Shown one piece after another: positions 55,740-64,000 of a stretch of DNA of 64,000 nt. Origin of the DNA: Calothrix sp. PCC 7103 (lineage in GTDB: Bacteria; Cyanobacteriota; Cyanobacteriia; Cyanobacteriales; Nostocaceae); the NCBI RefSeq assembly GCF_000331305.1, contig NZ_KB217478.1, forward strand, positions 1,595,679 through 1,659,678, given 5' to 3'. How positions within the stretch are numbered: position 1 is the stretch's first letter; every line of letters begins with the position of its first letter. Below the pieces are notes generated by a model. The model was not told where the DNA came from. It did not search any database and was given only the letters and a program-made list of their open reading frames with translations. The translations under genes were made by a program, and so were the position numbers.

Positions 55740-55892
55740 AATACTTAATTAATAAAAATTCTTCTTTCACTGGTAATAGGCAAAGCCCTTATTGATTGTG
55801 AACTATATAGTTTATCTAGCTAGTACACAAACAATAAAAGAGTCTTTAATAATTAATTAAGCTTTGTGTGCCATAAAATTCCCCCAACCCCC

Positions 55893-57073
55893 GTGAATTC
55901 GGGCAGGGCTGATTCATTCCCTAAAAGTGGTAAAATTACAAGCGTTGAGCGGGAAAAAATTATGGGTGCTAATCTAATTGAAAAGCTGCGCGAACTTGAA
56001 GACCATCGAACATTAGATGGTCGGAGGCATCCACTCTGGCTTGTATTATTGTTTGTAGTAATGGGCACCATTAGTGGATGTACTAGTTATCGGGCGTTAG
56101 GGGACTTTGTGAAACGTCATCGTCGCACGCTGATTGAGACATTTAATATACAAAAACATGGTGTACCTTCTTATTCGACTATAAGACGTATAGTGATGGG
56201 TGTAGATTTTGATAAGTTTGCTTTTATATTTAATAGTTGGGCTAAACAATATGTGAATATACAAGATGATGAGTGGTGTGGCATTGATGGTAAAAGCATA
56301 AGAGGAACGGTGAAAGATTATAAAAATTCATACCAAAATTTTGTCAGTATAGTATCAGTATTTGCTGGTAATAGAGGACTTGTTTTGAGTATGGATAAGC
56401 TTGAAAATAAGCGGGAGAGCGAAATCACGGCTGTACAAGAGTTATTATCGGTGCTTGATATACAAGGCGCCGTATTTTCTTTAGACTCTCTACATTGCCA
56501 AAAAAAACTACACAGCTAATTATAGAGAGCGGTAATGATTACGTGATTGCAGTTAAAGATAATCAGCCAAAATTACATAACCACATACAACGTGTTTCTC
56601 TTGAACGAAAACCTATAAGTAGCGATATAAGGACTGAAAAAACAAGGGATAGAATTACAACACGTAAGGTCGAGGTTTTTGATGATTTAAATGGTATTAG
56701 TCCTGAATGGGCTGGAATTAAATCTTTGGTCAAAGTTGAAAGAACAGGAACGCGCGGTGGCAAAGAATATCATGAGGTTGTTTGTTATATAAGTAGTTCA
56801 ACTTTGAAAGCTAGAGAATTTTCTCAGGGTATTCGCGGTCATTGGGGTATAGAAAATCGACTTCATTGGGTAAAGGATGTTGTTTTTCATGAAGATGATT
56901 CAAAAATACTAGCGGGCAATGCTCCCGCGAATCTCTCGATTATCAGAGCAATAGCACTGAACATTCTTCGCCGAAATGGTCATGCTTTCATAACAAGTGC
57001 CCAAAGATTTCTATCTAATGATATTGACAGAATCCTTTGCCTTGTGGAATGAATCAGCCCTGCGTGAATTCGG
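55893..57073 (+). mobile_element. ISAs1-family insertion sequence with 10-bp target duplication
   Basis: 18-bp perfect terminal inverted repeats GCAGGGCTGATTCATTCC (55903-55920) and GGAATGAATCAGCCCTGC (57046-57063) bound a 1161-bp element. Both sides carry the direct repeat GTGAATTCGG (55893-55902 and 57064-57073), a 10-bp target duplication. The transposase gene inside is split by a frame change at a run of eight A. Confidence 0.88.
55962..57052 (+). pseudogene. ISAs1 transposase, frame break at an A8 run
   Basis: Two frames together encode a normal ISAs1-type DDE transposase. The first starts at ATG 55962 (MGANLIEKLRELEDHRTLDG), contains WLVLLFVVMGTISGC, GIDGKSIRGTVKD and LDSLHCQKK, and stops at 56519. 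The second takes over about 56495 in the -1 frame (KKTTQLIIESGNDYVIAVKD NQPKL) and runs to 57052 with RGHWGIENRLHWVKDVVFHE DDS near the end. The join lies at eight A residues (56500-56507). It is either a single-base mutation or a slippery site; members I know encode one frame, which favours a mutation. Confidence 0.85.
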
Positions 57074-57079
57074 GGGGCT

Positions 57080-58081
57080 TTAAACTTCTAAATGTTGGAA
57101 AATAACCTTCATCAATTGAACTTGCGTGAATGGTTTAGTTATATACCCAGAGGCGCCGACAATTTTAGCTTTAGCTTTATCGACTAAACTAGTTCTTGCT
57201 GTCACCATAATTACTGGTGTATTTTTAAAATACGAGTGCTTTCTTAATAAAGAACAGAATTCATGGCCATTTAAATTTGGCATTCCAATATCGAGTAAAA
57301 TTAAATCAGGTTTGACGCGAATAGTTTGCATCAAAGCTTTTACAGAATCATTAATTTGCACAACATCGAAGAATGTTTCATCTAAAAAGGTTTTAATAGC
57401 ATGTAACATACTTGGGCTATCATCGATACACATAATTGTGTATTGTAATTTCGGAAGTTTTTTCGATGATGGTTTAGATGTATTAGATGTATTAGATGTA
57501 TTAGATGTATTAGATGTACTATATTTATTAGTCGTGTTTTTACTTTGATGTTTTTGTTTATTTGGAGAAGAAATTTTTTCAACGAGTGACAGAATATTTA
57601 AACGGCAGTATTTTGGCATTTTATCAATGAAGCTATTAGATGCCAGTTCATAACAACCTTCTTGTAAGAATAAGAATGATTCTAAAACTTCGACTGCTAT
57701 TTCCTCAATAAGCATTGCAGCTTGAGTTAGGTTAATATATTTCTGCTCAACCAACCAGCATATTGCAAAGTAGTCTGAATTGGGTATTGCTTGATTTTCA
57801 ATACTAGTTTCAAAAATAGCCTTTAGTCGAGTATATACTTCACGATTAAGTGTTGGAACAGTTTTACTAAGTACCTGCAACTTTTTATATAGTATCTCAA
57901 ACATTCCCGACTCATAGCAAGCGTATACAAGCTTACCCTTCTCTAAATATATAAGCCAGGAAGCAGAAGCACTAAAAACTTGTAAACAACCAGTTGCGTG
58001 TGCATTCACAGAAGAGCTTAAAATTTGCACTGGTTGTAAACGCTGAAAAAATCGGTATCGGCCAATAGGAAGTGTTTGCAT
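57080..58081 (-). CDS. PATAN-REC response regulator (PatA/PixG-like)
   Basis: 333 aa from the ATG at 58079-58081. The frame extends 17 codons upstream, but those (MRRNPVSLCNIIRIS) are encoded by a GAAACC repeat and look alien. The N-terminal half (about 1-180) is the PATAN/DUF4388 domain (LPIGRYRFFQRLQPVQIL, LIYLEKGKLVYACYESGMFE). A linker (SNT)n of five units comes from a 9-bp tandem repeat. The REC domain (about 215-330) has CIDDSPSM, phospho-acceptor Asp in LILLDIGMPNLNG and ITKPF. Related proteins govern phototaxis or heterocyst pattern. The nearby IS inserted just beyond its stop. Confidence 0.88.
   Translation of the reverse strand: MQTLPIGRYRFFQRLQPVQILSSSVNAHATGCLQVFSASASWLIYLEKGKLVYACYESGMFEILYKKLQVLSKTVPTLNREVYTRLKAIFETSIENQAIPNSDYFAICWLVEQKYINLTQAAMLIEEIAVEVLESFLFLQEGCYELASNSFIDKMPKYCRLNILSLVEKISSPNKQKHQSKNTTNKYSTSNTSNTSNTSNTSKPSSKKLPKLQYTIMCIDDSPSMLHAIKTFLDETFFDVVQINDSVKALMQTIRVKPDLILLDIGMPNLNGHEFCSLLRKHSYFKNTPVIMVTARTSLVDKAKAKIVGASGYITKPFTQVQLMKVIFQHLEV
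57470..57522. repeat. 9-bp tandem repeat in the PATAN-REC linker
   Basis: AGATGTATT is repeated four to five times, giving the (SNT)n linker of the protein. A slippage-prone tract that would alter linker length in steps of three residues. Confidence 0.8.
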
Positions 58082-58114
58082 TTTTATACTGATTCTAATA
58101 ATATTACACAAAGA

Positions 58115-58178
58115 AACGGGGTTTCTACGCACAATCGTCGTTTTTATTACAATATATCAACGAAGAAACCCGGTTTCT
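58115..58178. repeat. GAAACCCGGTTTCT palindrome pair upstream of the PATAN-REC gene
   Basis: AAGAAACGGGGTTTCTACG and GAAGAAACCCGGTTTCTCTT. The first copy overlaps the frame extension of the response-regulator gene and argues against the upstream start. Confidence 0.75.
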
Positions 58179-58346
58179 CTTTTTAGCAATTTAGCAATTA
58201 TTCGTCAATCTTGCAGGTGAATCATCCTTTATATATATTAGATATAATTTCCTATATCAAGATAATTTTCCGGACATTTTAAAATTAGAAATACTATAAT
58301 TAGTTTTGTAATATAATTTACAAATGTAATATTAATATAAATAATT

Positions 58347-59282
58347 GTGACTGAATTTTATTTTGAAGTTGAAGATACTGGAGAACGTTTAGACCGCTAT
58401 TTGGCATCGGAACTGCCAGATTTATCTCGTTCGCGCGTTCAAAGTCTTATTGAACAAGGTTGTGTTTACGTCAATAACAACGAATGCACATCAAAAAAGG
58501 TAGTCGTAAAATCGGGTGATTTAGTAACTATTACTATTCCCGAAGCTCAACCTCTCGAATTGCAAGCCGAAAATATCCCGCTTGATATTCTTTACGAAGA
58601 TGACCAGTTAATAATTCTTAATAAAGCAGCAGGTATAGTAGTTCATCCTGCACCAGGTCATCCTAACGGGACGTTAGTAAATGCCTTACTTGCACATTGT
58701 CCTAACTTACCTGGAATTGGTGGAGTTCAGCGTCCGGGTATTGTGCATCGTTTAGATAAAGATACAACAGGCGCCATTGTCATTGCCAAAACAGAACAAG
58801 CGCACCAGCACCTGCAAGCACAACTCAAAGCCAAAACCGCGCGTCGTGAATATCTTGGTATAGTTTACGGGGCGCCGAAAACTGAAACTGGTACAATTAA
58901 TTTACCAATTGGGCGCCATCCGATAGACCGTAAAAAAATGGCAGTAGTTCCAGTAGAAAAAGGAGGACGCGAAGCTGTTACTCACTGGCAAGCACAAGAA
59001 CGTTTGGGAAATTATACACTTGTACGCTTTCAGTTAGAAACTGGACGTACTCATCAAATTAGAGTTCACAGCGCACAAATTGGTCATGCTATTGTTGGCG
59101 ACCCAATATATAGTTCAGCACGCTCGCTAGGTGTCAATTTATCTGGTCAAGCACTCCACGCATGGCGCCTAAAATTACAACACCCCGTTACACAAGAATA
59201 TATAGAAGCTACGGCGGCGCCTCCCCAGGAGTTTACAAAACTTTTAGAAGCGCTACGAAGACGATCTTTGCAACGGATGTAA
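58347..59282 (+). CDS. RluA-family rRNA/tRNA pseudouridine synthase (RluD-like)
   Basis: 311 aa, start GTG at 58347. An S4 RNA-binding domain (residues about 14-65: ERLDRYLASELPDLSRSRVQ) precedes the synthase core with HRLDKDTTG, in which Asp137 is the catalytic residue. Later motifs are GRTHQIRVH and ALHAWRLKL. The order S4 plus RluA core matches RluC/RluD, which act on 23S rRNA; the exact uridines are unknown. The last residues SLQRM and the stop come from a CAACGGATGTAACGG repeat. Confidence 0.93.
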   Translation: MTEFYFEVEDTGERLDRYLASELPDLSRSRVQSLIEQGCVYVNNNECTSKKVVVKSGDLVTITIPEAQPLELQAENIPLDILYEDDQLIILNKAAGIVVHPAPGHPNGTLVNALLAHCPNLPGIGGVQRPGIVHRLDKDTTGAIVIAKTEQAHQHLQAQLKAKTARREYLGIVYGAPKTETGTINLPIGRHPIDRKKMAVVPVEKGGREAVTHWQAQERLGNYTLVRFQLETGRTHQIRVHSAQIGHAIVGDPIYSSARSLGVNLSGQALHAWRLKLQHPVTQEYIEATAAPPQEFTKLLEALRRRSLQRM

Positions 59283-59372
59283 CGGATGTAGCGGATAAGT
59301 TTTTAGTTACAAACAAAATCTAGTCGTTTAATATCAACCATCCGTTACATCCGTTCATAATCCGTTGCCAAG
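59268..59372. repeat. CAACGGATGTAACGG repeat array after the RluA-family gene
   Basis: CAACGGATGTAACGGATGTA followed, after a spacer, by its inverse CATCCGTTACATCCGTTCAT...CCGTTGCCAAG. The arms could form a long stem. The first unit encodes the last codons of the upstream gene. Confidence 0.8.
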
Positions 59373-59644
59373 CTTTCCGGATAATTGCAGAATGAGATGA
59401 AAGTATACTTATGACCTCCCTTTTGTCACTGAGATAACCATAATGTGTCAAAAATTGCATCAAAAGTTTCCGGAAAGTAAATATTGTATAATGTATATAG
59501 GAAAGTGAAGACAGAATTACCTAGTTAGAAACCGGGCTTCTTAGGGTTTGTATATAGTTTGACGATATTAAATGTATGGAGTAAAATTAATAGTACAGAG
59601 TAATAACAATTTAATGTTTCAAAAGTAACTCTAAGGATATAAGT
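59373..59644. other. AT-rich spacer
   Basis: No gene. A partial GAAACCGGGCTTCTTAGGG copy sits at 59527-59545. AAGGAT before the 59645 ATG could be a ribosome-binding site. Confidence 0.45.
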
Positions 59645-59908
59645 ATGAGACTGAAACGCTGGGAATCTCCCCGAAAGGAAGGGAGAAACGACAAAGGTCG
59701 AGGTGGTTCGGCAAGGCAACGACAAGTTAAGAAGCAACAGCAAATGCTGCGGAAGCGACTTAAGGAGGAAACGAAGCAAAACCAGAATCAAGATAAAAGT
59801 CAGAACAAAAGTCAGAACAAAAATCAAAATCAAGACAATCAAGACTGGGGGAAGAAAAGATATTCTTCTCCCAGTTTTTTTTTAATTAATTATGTCAATG
59901 AATTGTAA
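59645..59908 (+). CDS. Small basic Gln/Asn/Lys-rich ORF with an internal terminator
   Basis: 87 codons, ATG at 59645 with CTAAGGATATAAGT in front. The first half (MRLKRWESPRKEGRNDKGRG GSARQRQVKK) is very basic and looks RNA-binding; the second half is a chain of QNQNQDKSQNK units from short DNA repeats. Residues after QDNQDW are encoded by a strong intrinsic terminator (59844-59883), so most transcripts would end before the stop. The real product may therefore be a small RNA, or a shorter protein, and the ORF call is weak. A second frame (59703-59885) also reads as basic and Lys-rich. Confidence 0.35.
   Translation: MRLKRWESPRKEGRNDKGRGGSARQRQVKKQQQMLRKRLKEETKQNQNQDKSQNKSQNKNQNQDNQDWGKKRYSSPSFFLINYVNEL
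59844..59883 (+). terminator. Strong intrinsic terminator inside the 59645 ORF
   Basis: ACTGGGGGAAGAA pairs with TTCTTCTCCCAGT (one bulge) over AAGATA and is followed by nine T residues (59875-59883). The best terminator in the window apart from that of lysS. Confidence 0.85.
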
Positions 59909-60305
59909 TTTTTGTATTTATTATTCCTCTATATATAAATTTCACAAATCAATCAAAAATTCAGTAGTTCAATATTTTTTTATACTACGTGGCTATTTAT
60001 ATTTAAAAAATTTAAATAGTTCAGGAGGCTGTTTTTACGTATATGTTAAAAAAACAACAAGCTAATGTAAATTAAATATAAAGTTGTTGTAAATAGGTAA
60101 TAAGCATTTTTTTTGTGAGTAAAGTAATATACAATAGCTTTAACGAAAAAAATACCAGGGAAGCCGAAAATTTACTGAGAGCTAGTGCATCTCCATGTGT
60201 TGACTCGCGATATTCTTCCAGCAAGAAAAAGTAGTTGATAACACTACTTACTTCTGGCAAGGAGCGCTTCAATTTGTCAAATTTTTAAACACAAGGAGTT
60301 TAGTT
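59909..60305. other. AT-rich spacer before the WecG/TagA gene
   Basis: About 400 bp, very AT-rich, no repeats of the named families. ACAAGGAG just before 60306 is a good ribosome-binding site for the next gene. Confidence 0.5.
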
Positions 60306-61103
60306 ATGGTAGGAGAAACCTTTCTCCCTACTAAGAAGGTTCTTGATTTCCCTATAACTGCTTTAAAGCTTGATGATCAAGTACAAACAATTTTAGATTG
60401 GGCTGTTGAACGTGAAAGTAAAACAGTGTGCGTAGCGAATGTACACATGCTAATGGAAGCACATTGGAATCCTGAGTTTGCAAATATTCTTAAAGGTGCA
60501 GATATTGTGACTCCAGATGGTATGCCTCTAGTTTGGATGATGCGTCAAATGGGCGCCATATATCAAGACAGAGTAGCGGGAATGGATATTATGACATCAC
60601 TGTGTAAACTAGCTGAAGCTAAGAACATTAGTGTATTCTATTTAGGTTCGCAGTCTGAAATTCTTTCGCGAATGCGGAAGCGCTTGAAGAAGGAATTCCC
60701 TAGATTAAAAATAGCAGCAATGGAACCTCTACCTTTTCGTCCCTTGACAGAAGCAGAAGACCAAGCGCTGATTGAAAAAATTCATTCTAGTGGAGCAGGT
60801 GTAGTACTCGTGTCTTTAGGTTGCCCTAAACAAGAAAACTGGATGGCTCAACATAAAGGTAAGGTTCAGGCAGTCATGATTGGACTCGGTGGTGTATTCC
60901 CTGTTTACGCAGGAATTCATAAGCGGGCGCCTCGTGTTGTTCGTGATTTAGGATTAGAATGGCTTTACCGTTGGATGCAGGAACCGCGCCGACTTTGGCA
61001 GCGTTACACAAAGACAATTCCACCATTTATATGGCTGGCACTTAAACAATTGCTAACAGATAAAAGTGTCCCACAAGCATATCTAGATGGAACGACTGAT
61101 TAA
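60306..61103 (+). CDS. WecG/TagA/CpsF family glycosyltransferase
   Basis: 265 aa. Transfers a sugar (N-acetyl-mannosaminyl or related) from UDP to an undecaprenyl-linked acceptor during polysaccharide or wall polymer assembly. The family motifs are VANVHMLMEAHWNPEFANIL, GADIVTPDGMPLVWMMR, DRVAGMDIM, FYLGSQSEILSRM, LVSLGCPKQENWMAQH and MIGLGGVFPVYAG. TPDG carries the catalytic Asp. Start ATG at 60306 behind AAGGAG. No other polysaccharide gene is adjacent. Confidence 0.93.
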   Translation: MVGETFLPTKKVLDFPITALKLDDQVQTILDWAVERESKTVCVANVHMLMEAHWNPEFANILKGADIVTPDGMPLVWMMRQMGAIYQDRVAGMDIMTSLCKLAEAKNISVFYLGSQSEILSRMRKRLKKEFPRLKIAAMEPLPFRPLTEAEDQALIEKIHSSGAGVVLVSLGCPKQENWMAQHKGKVQAVMIGLGGVFPVYAGIHKRAPRVVRDLGLEWLYRWMQEPRRLWQRYTKTIPPFIWLALKQLLTDKSVPQAYLDGTTD

Positions 61104-61927
61104 ACTTAACAGTAAAATTAGAAGTCAGGGTTTATAAGATTTTTAGGAATTCTCGTCACGAATAACTTGCACTCTGACGGTAACTAAAGTTACCGTCCAA
61201 GCAAGTTTGCTATTTTTCATGAGTTTTTAGCTTTTCTGATAAATCTTATAATCTTATATTTAATTAAGAAAGTTGATCTTATCAATAACTACTAGAGGAT
61301 ATTCCAAATCTAATTAAAGTATAAACTGTCATTCTGAGCGCAGCGAAGAATCTCATAAATATTATAATTTATGAGATTCTTCAATCTACATCCTCTAAGC
61401 AGAAGCAAGCTCAACAATATTATTTAATTAAATAAAAATACTTGTTTTTATAATTCATGATTTTACAGAAAATCTGACTTATATTTTTTTGAAAACACTT
61501 TATGTAATTTTTATAAATTACGTATTTGAAACTAGTTATGTATATTTTTTAATAAGTCTTCATTTTAACCCTTGCCCTATAATATACGTATTGTTAGACT
61601 TGATGAGCGTGAAACTATAAACCGTAGAGTTCAACGGCGCCTACTTAATGTAAAAAAATTGACCGTAGGTTGGGTGAAGGCTCTGCTTTCACGTAGTGTC
61701 CCGTAGGGAAACCCAACACACAATCCAAAAACAAAACAATAATTGGGTATTGCATCACGTACCAGACAACATAAAATAGTATGCATCTTCTAAAAAGCTA
61801 TAAATCGGAAATAGCAGATTTATAAATCTTTTTTCCACAAAAAGTCATTCCGGATAATATTAAATTACCGAGTAGTAATGATACAAACAATCAAATTTAG
61901 ATAAATAAATAAGCGGTTAATAACATC
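61104..61927. other. Long spacer before the lasso-like operon
   Basis: About 820 bp. I read all plus-strand ATG starts from 61440 on and found only frames of under 15 codons, so no precursor peptide is visible there. It contains the degenerate AGAGGAT MITE relative (61294-61396), a TCACGTAGTGTCCCGTAGGG segment (61690-61710) and a few AT-rich runs. The operon promoter should lie near its end. Confidence 0.6.
61294..61396. mobile_element. Eroded relative of the AGAGGATGTTTTAAAA MITE
   Basis: Ends AGAGGATATT and ACATCCTCT, with the same interior core GTCATTCTGAGCGCAGCGAA found at 12361-12493 and 14465. The interior includes AATCTCATAAATATTATAAT TTATGAGATT, a strong hairpin. It is shorter (103 bp) and its ends are decayed compared with the 12361 copy. 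Confidence 0.6.
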
Positions 61928-62242
61928 ATGATTACACAACAAGTGCAACAAACAATACTGGAATCATCAATAGTAATTGCATCACCTGATCAAATTTCTT
62001 CTGACCTTGGAGATGAAGCAGTAATTTTAAATTTGAAATCAGGAGTTTACCACGGGTTGAATGAAGTTGGCGCCAGAGTTTGGAATTTTATCCAACAAGC
62101 AAAAACAGTAAAAGAAATTTTAGAAATGCTGTTGCAAGAGTATGACGTTGATGTTGAACAATGTAACAAGGATTTAATAGCATTATTATCCGACCTTTTA
62201 GCAGCAGAATTAATTAGTATTAGCAATGAGACGACTGCGTAA
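61928..62242 (+). CDS. PqqD-like RRE protein (lasso peptide B1 type)
   Basis: 104 aa, ATG at 61928. LGDEAVILNLKSGVYHGLNE and VGARVWNFIQQAKTVKEIL are the winged-helix RiPP recognition element, the part that binds the leader of a precursor peptide. It overlaps the next gene by 17 nt, which indicates an operon. In lasso systems this protein works together with the B2 protease. No heme or PQQ genes are near, so PQQ synthesis is unlikely. Confidence 0.88.
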   Translation: MITQQVQQTILESSIVIASPDQISSDLGDEAVILNLKSGVYHGLNEVGARVWNFIQQAKTVKEILEMLLQEYDVDVEQCNKDLIALLSDLLAAELISISNETTA

Positions 62243-62660
62243 TTTTTTAAAGTTGAGAACTCGCGCACGTGTGCTTTTGCTCGTCACTTTTATTTTACTG
62301 GCAAGTGTTAAATGTGGGCTAAAGTTGGCGCCTTTCCATAGCTTATTTAAATTTCTGGCTAGTGTTAGTGCGTTCAAAGTTGTGCATCGAGTAAATATAG
62401 CTGAGATTATTTGGGCAACAAACGTTGTAACTCGCTATATGCCAGGTGGCGCCAAATGTTTAGCGCGTGCGTTGACAACTCAAGTATTGATGAACTGGCA
62501 TGGTTACAAACCTGAATTTAGGATTGGTGTTGCAAAAGCTGACACTGGAAATTTGGAAGCACATGCTTGGATTGAATATCAAGGATTTGTAATTATTGGT
62601 AATCTCGATGATTTGGGGCGTTTTATTCCCCTACCATCGCTCGAAGGAGTCAGAATATGA
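62226..62660 (+). CDS. Transglutaminase-like leader protease (lasso peptide B2 type)
   Basis: 144 aa. The C-terminal domain has Cys78 (GGAKCLARALTTQVLM), His113 (EAHAWIEYQGFVIIG) and Asp128 or 129 (GNLDDLGRFIPL), the Cys-His-Asp triad of the McjB-C type protease that removes the leader peptide. The N-terminus has a basic start and one hydrophobic stretch (ARVLLLVTFILLASV), perhaps a membrane contact. Its start ATG lies inside the end of the B1 gene and its TGA overlaps the next ATG. Confidence 0.85.
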   Translation: MRRLRNFLKLRTRARVLLLVTFILLASVKCGLKLAPFHSLFKFLASVSAFKVVHRVNIAEIIWATNVVTRYMPGGAKCLARALTTQVLMNWHGYKPEFRIGVAKADTGNLEAHAWIEYQGFVIIGNLDDLGRFIPLPSLEGVRI

Positions 62661-64000
62661 GTGGTATTGTGGGAATTTACAACCTTAATGGCGCCGATGT
62701 AGATCGAAAAGATTTGGGAAAAATGGTGGATATATTAGCACATCGCGGATATGATGGCGCTGATATATGGGCTGAAAGCTCAATTGGGCTTGGACATCGG
62801 ATGCTGTGGACAACACCAGAATCATTGTTAGAGAAATTACCTTTTAGTGATGAAAAATGTGAATTTGTTATTACATCCGATGCTCGCATAGATAACCGCG
62901 AAGAGCTGATTGATGCGTTACAGTTTAATAACTGTCCACCAGAGAAAATTACTGATAGCGAACTTATACTGGCAGCTTATAAAAAGTGGGGTAATTCTTG
63001 CCCTGAGCAGATGTTGGGAGATTTTGCTTTTGCAATTTGGGATAAGCGCAACCAATCACTGTTTTGTGCTAGAGACCATTTTGGTGTCAAACCTTTTTAT
63101 TATCACCACAAACCAGATAGTATTTTTGCATTTAGTTCAGAAATAAAAGCCTTATTTGAATTAAAGCAGGTTCCCAGGTGCCTAAACGAAGTGAGAATGG
63201 GTGACTACTTGGCGCTAATGATGGAAGACCGAGTGATTACTTCATATCAAGATATTCTGCGTTTACCACCTGCCCACAGTATGGTAGTAAATCAACAGGG
63301 AATACAATTATGGTCTTACTGGTCGCTCGACCCCAACCGAGAAATTAAATTGGCTTCCAATGAAGCTTACGCTTTGGAATTCAAGAGAATTTTTACTGAA
63401 GCTGTACGCTGTCGTTTACGTAGTGCTTTTCCTATCATTAGTCATCTAAGTGGTGGATTAGATTCCTCTGCTGTGACTTGTATTGCTCGTTCAATACTTA
63501 GGGAAAAAAAGAAAACTCCGCTACACACAATTTCAACTATTTATGATAAGATTAAAGAGTGTGATGAGCGTGAATATATGAACGCCGTCATTGAGCAAGG
63601 TGGACTGGCACCTCATTTTGTCCACGGTGATGAAATTGGTCCGCTGTCAAATTTGGACATGATTTTTCAATACGAAGATGAAGCTTTGCTTGGTCCAAGT
63701 CATTTCTATCCTTGGCTAGTTAATCGCGAAACTAAGAAATTAGGAATGCGAATAGCGCTCGATGGGTTTGATGGTGATAGCACAGTTAGTCATGGTATTA
63801 CTAGACTCACTGAACTCGCACTTCAGGGTAAATGGAAGATTTTTTTCAAAGAGGCTAAGGCTGTTTCGTCTAACTATAGTGTTTCCTTGATAGATTTATT
63901 TCGGGGTTACGGTTTACTATATTTCCGACAACAGGCAATAAAATTTCAGTGGTTAAAGTTTCTTATAGCGGTACAGCAAATTCATAATCACTTAGGTGGT
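62657..64000 (+). CDS. Asparagine synthase-like cyclase (lasso C type), runs off the window
   Basis: At least 448 codons from ATG at 62657 to the right edge. It resembles asparagine synthase B: an N-terminal glutaminase-like domain (MSGIVGIYNLNGADVDRKD, RHRG-like LAHRGYDGADIW, GDFAFAIWDKRNQSLFCARD HFGVKPFYYH) and the PP-loop ATPase site HLSGGLDSSAVT (about residues 263-274). Position 2 is Ser where a working glutaminase has Cys, so ammonia release from Gln is probably lost. That fits lasso cyclases, which activate a side-chain carboxyl with ATP and close an isopeptide ring. The stop and any downstream genes are not visible. Confidence 0.85.
   Translation, partial: MSGIVGIYNLNGADVDRKDLGKMVDILAHRGYDGADIWAESSIGLGHRMLWTTPESLLEKLPFSDEKCEFVITSDARIDNREELIDALQFNNCPPEKITDSELILAAYKKWGNSCPEQMLGDFAFAIWDKRNQSLFCARDHFGVKPFYYHHKPDSIFAFSSEIKALFELKQVPRCLNEVRMGDYLALMMEDRVITSYQDILRLPPAHSMVVNQQGIQLWSYWSLDPNREIKLASNEAYALEFKRIFTEAVRCRLRSAFPIISHLSGGLDSSAVTCIARSILREKKKTPLHTISTIYDKIKECDEREYMNAVIEQGGLAPHFVHGDEIGPLSNLDMIFQYEDEALLGPSHFYPWLVNRETKKLGMRIALDGFDGDSTVSHGITRLTELALQGKWKIFFKEAKAVSSNYSVSLIDLFRGYGLLYFRQQAIKFQWLKFLIAVQQIHNHLGG

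Noticed and set aside
58082-58132. 17-codon extension of the PATAN-REC gene
   Set aside because: The codons come from a GAAACC repeat; the ATG at 58081 starts the recognisable domain.
59703-59885. Second basic frame overlapping the 59645 ORF
   Set aside because: It is a frame-shifted reading of the same repetitive DNA and ends in the terminator T tract.
61440-61927. Lasso precursor candidates upstream of B1
   Set aside because: All plus-strand ATG frames in this stretch are shorter than 15 codons; one minus-strand frame from 61788 is composed of a common repeat.

Overview
The window comes from a cyanobacterial chromosome, most likely a filamentous one of the Nostocales type. The main evidence is a dnaE half-gene that opens with a C-terminal split-intein sequence, the cell division gene ftn2 (ARC6/ZipN), light-dependent protochlorophyllide reductase, a Calvin-cycle class II aldolase, menH for phylloquinone, and many proteins typical of these organisms (Uma2, pentapeptide, PATAN-REC, DUF4058, DUF4912, caspase-like). 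Base composition looks AT-rich. Intergenic DNA is full of short interspersed palindromes. The usual cyanobacterial octamer GCGATCGC was not found, whereas the hexamer GGCGCC occurs in almost every gene and in many spacers.

Layout. 1-7 kb: a Ser/Thr kinase cut by the left edge, prs, a kinase remnant and typA. 6.5-7.8 kb: a small accessory patch with a 99-bp MITE and a truncated PIN gene. 7.9-19.5 kb: a sugar-binding lipoprotein, yebC, Uma2, a membrane-anchored lysozyme, menH, a CsoR-type metal sensor, an HtrA protease, a WD40 protein, lysS and two unknown genes. 19.6-24 kb: HdeD-like, DUF4058, GNAT, DUF4870 and pentapeptide proteins. 24.2-28.3 kb: a caspase-GUN4 fusion directly downstream of por, then an HPP membrane protein. 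28.4-31.6 kb: MITEs, dusB, a VapBC-type pair and a rearranged partial copy of dusB and of the antitoxin gene. 31.6-41.2 kb: two RodZ-like HTH proteins, gatA, dnaE-C, a nuclease-like protein, a phosphodiester glycosidase and DUF4912. 41.8-47 kb: a Panacea toxin-antitoxin pair and two peptidoglycan-binding proteins around a Uma2 gene. 47-55.7 kb: an AEC transporter, ftn2, pdhA, an aldose epimerase, tRNA-Lys, aldolase and a polysaccharide deacetylase. 55.9-57.1 kb: an ISAs1-type insertion sequence. 57-61 kb: PATAN-REC, an RluA-family synthase, a small basic ORF and a WecG/TagA glycosyltransferase. 61.9 kb to the right edge: a lasso-peptide-like B1-B2-C maturation operon.

Most genes are single housekeeping or accessory units, not one pathway. 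The clear functional groups are the PqqD-like/B2/asparagine-synthase operon, the por plus caspase-GUN4 pair (chlorophyll branch), two complete toxin-antitoxin pairs, and the lysozyme and peptidoglycan-binding proteins. Several interspersed repeats sit at gene ends and supply the last codons and stop of otherwise unrelated genes.
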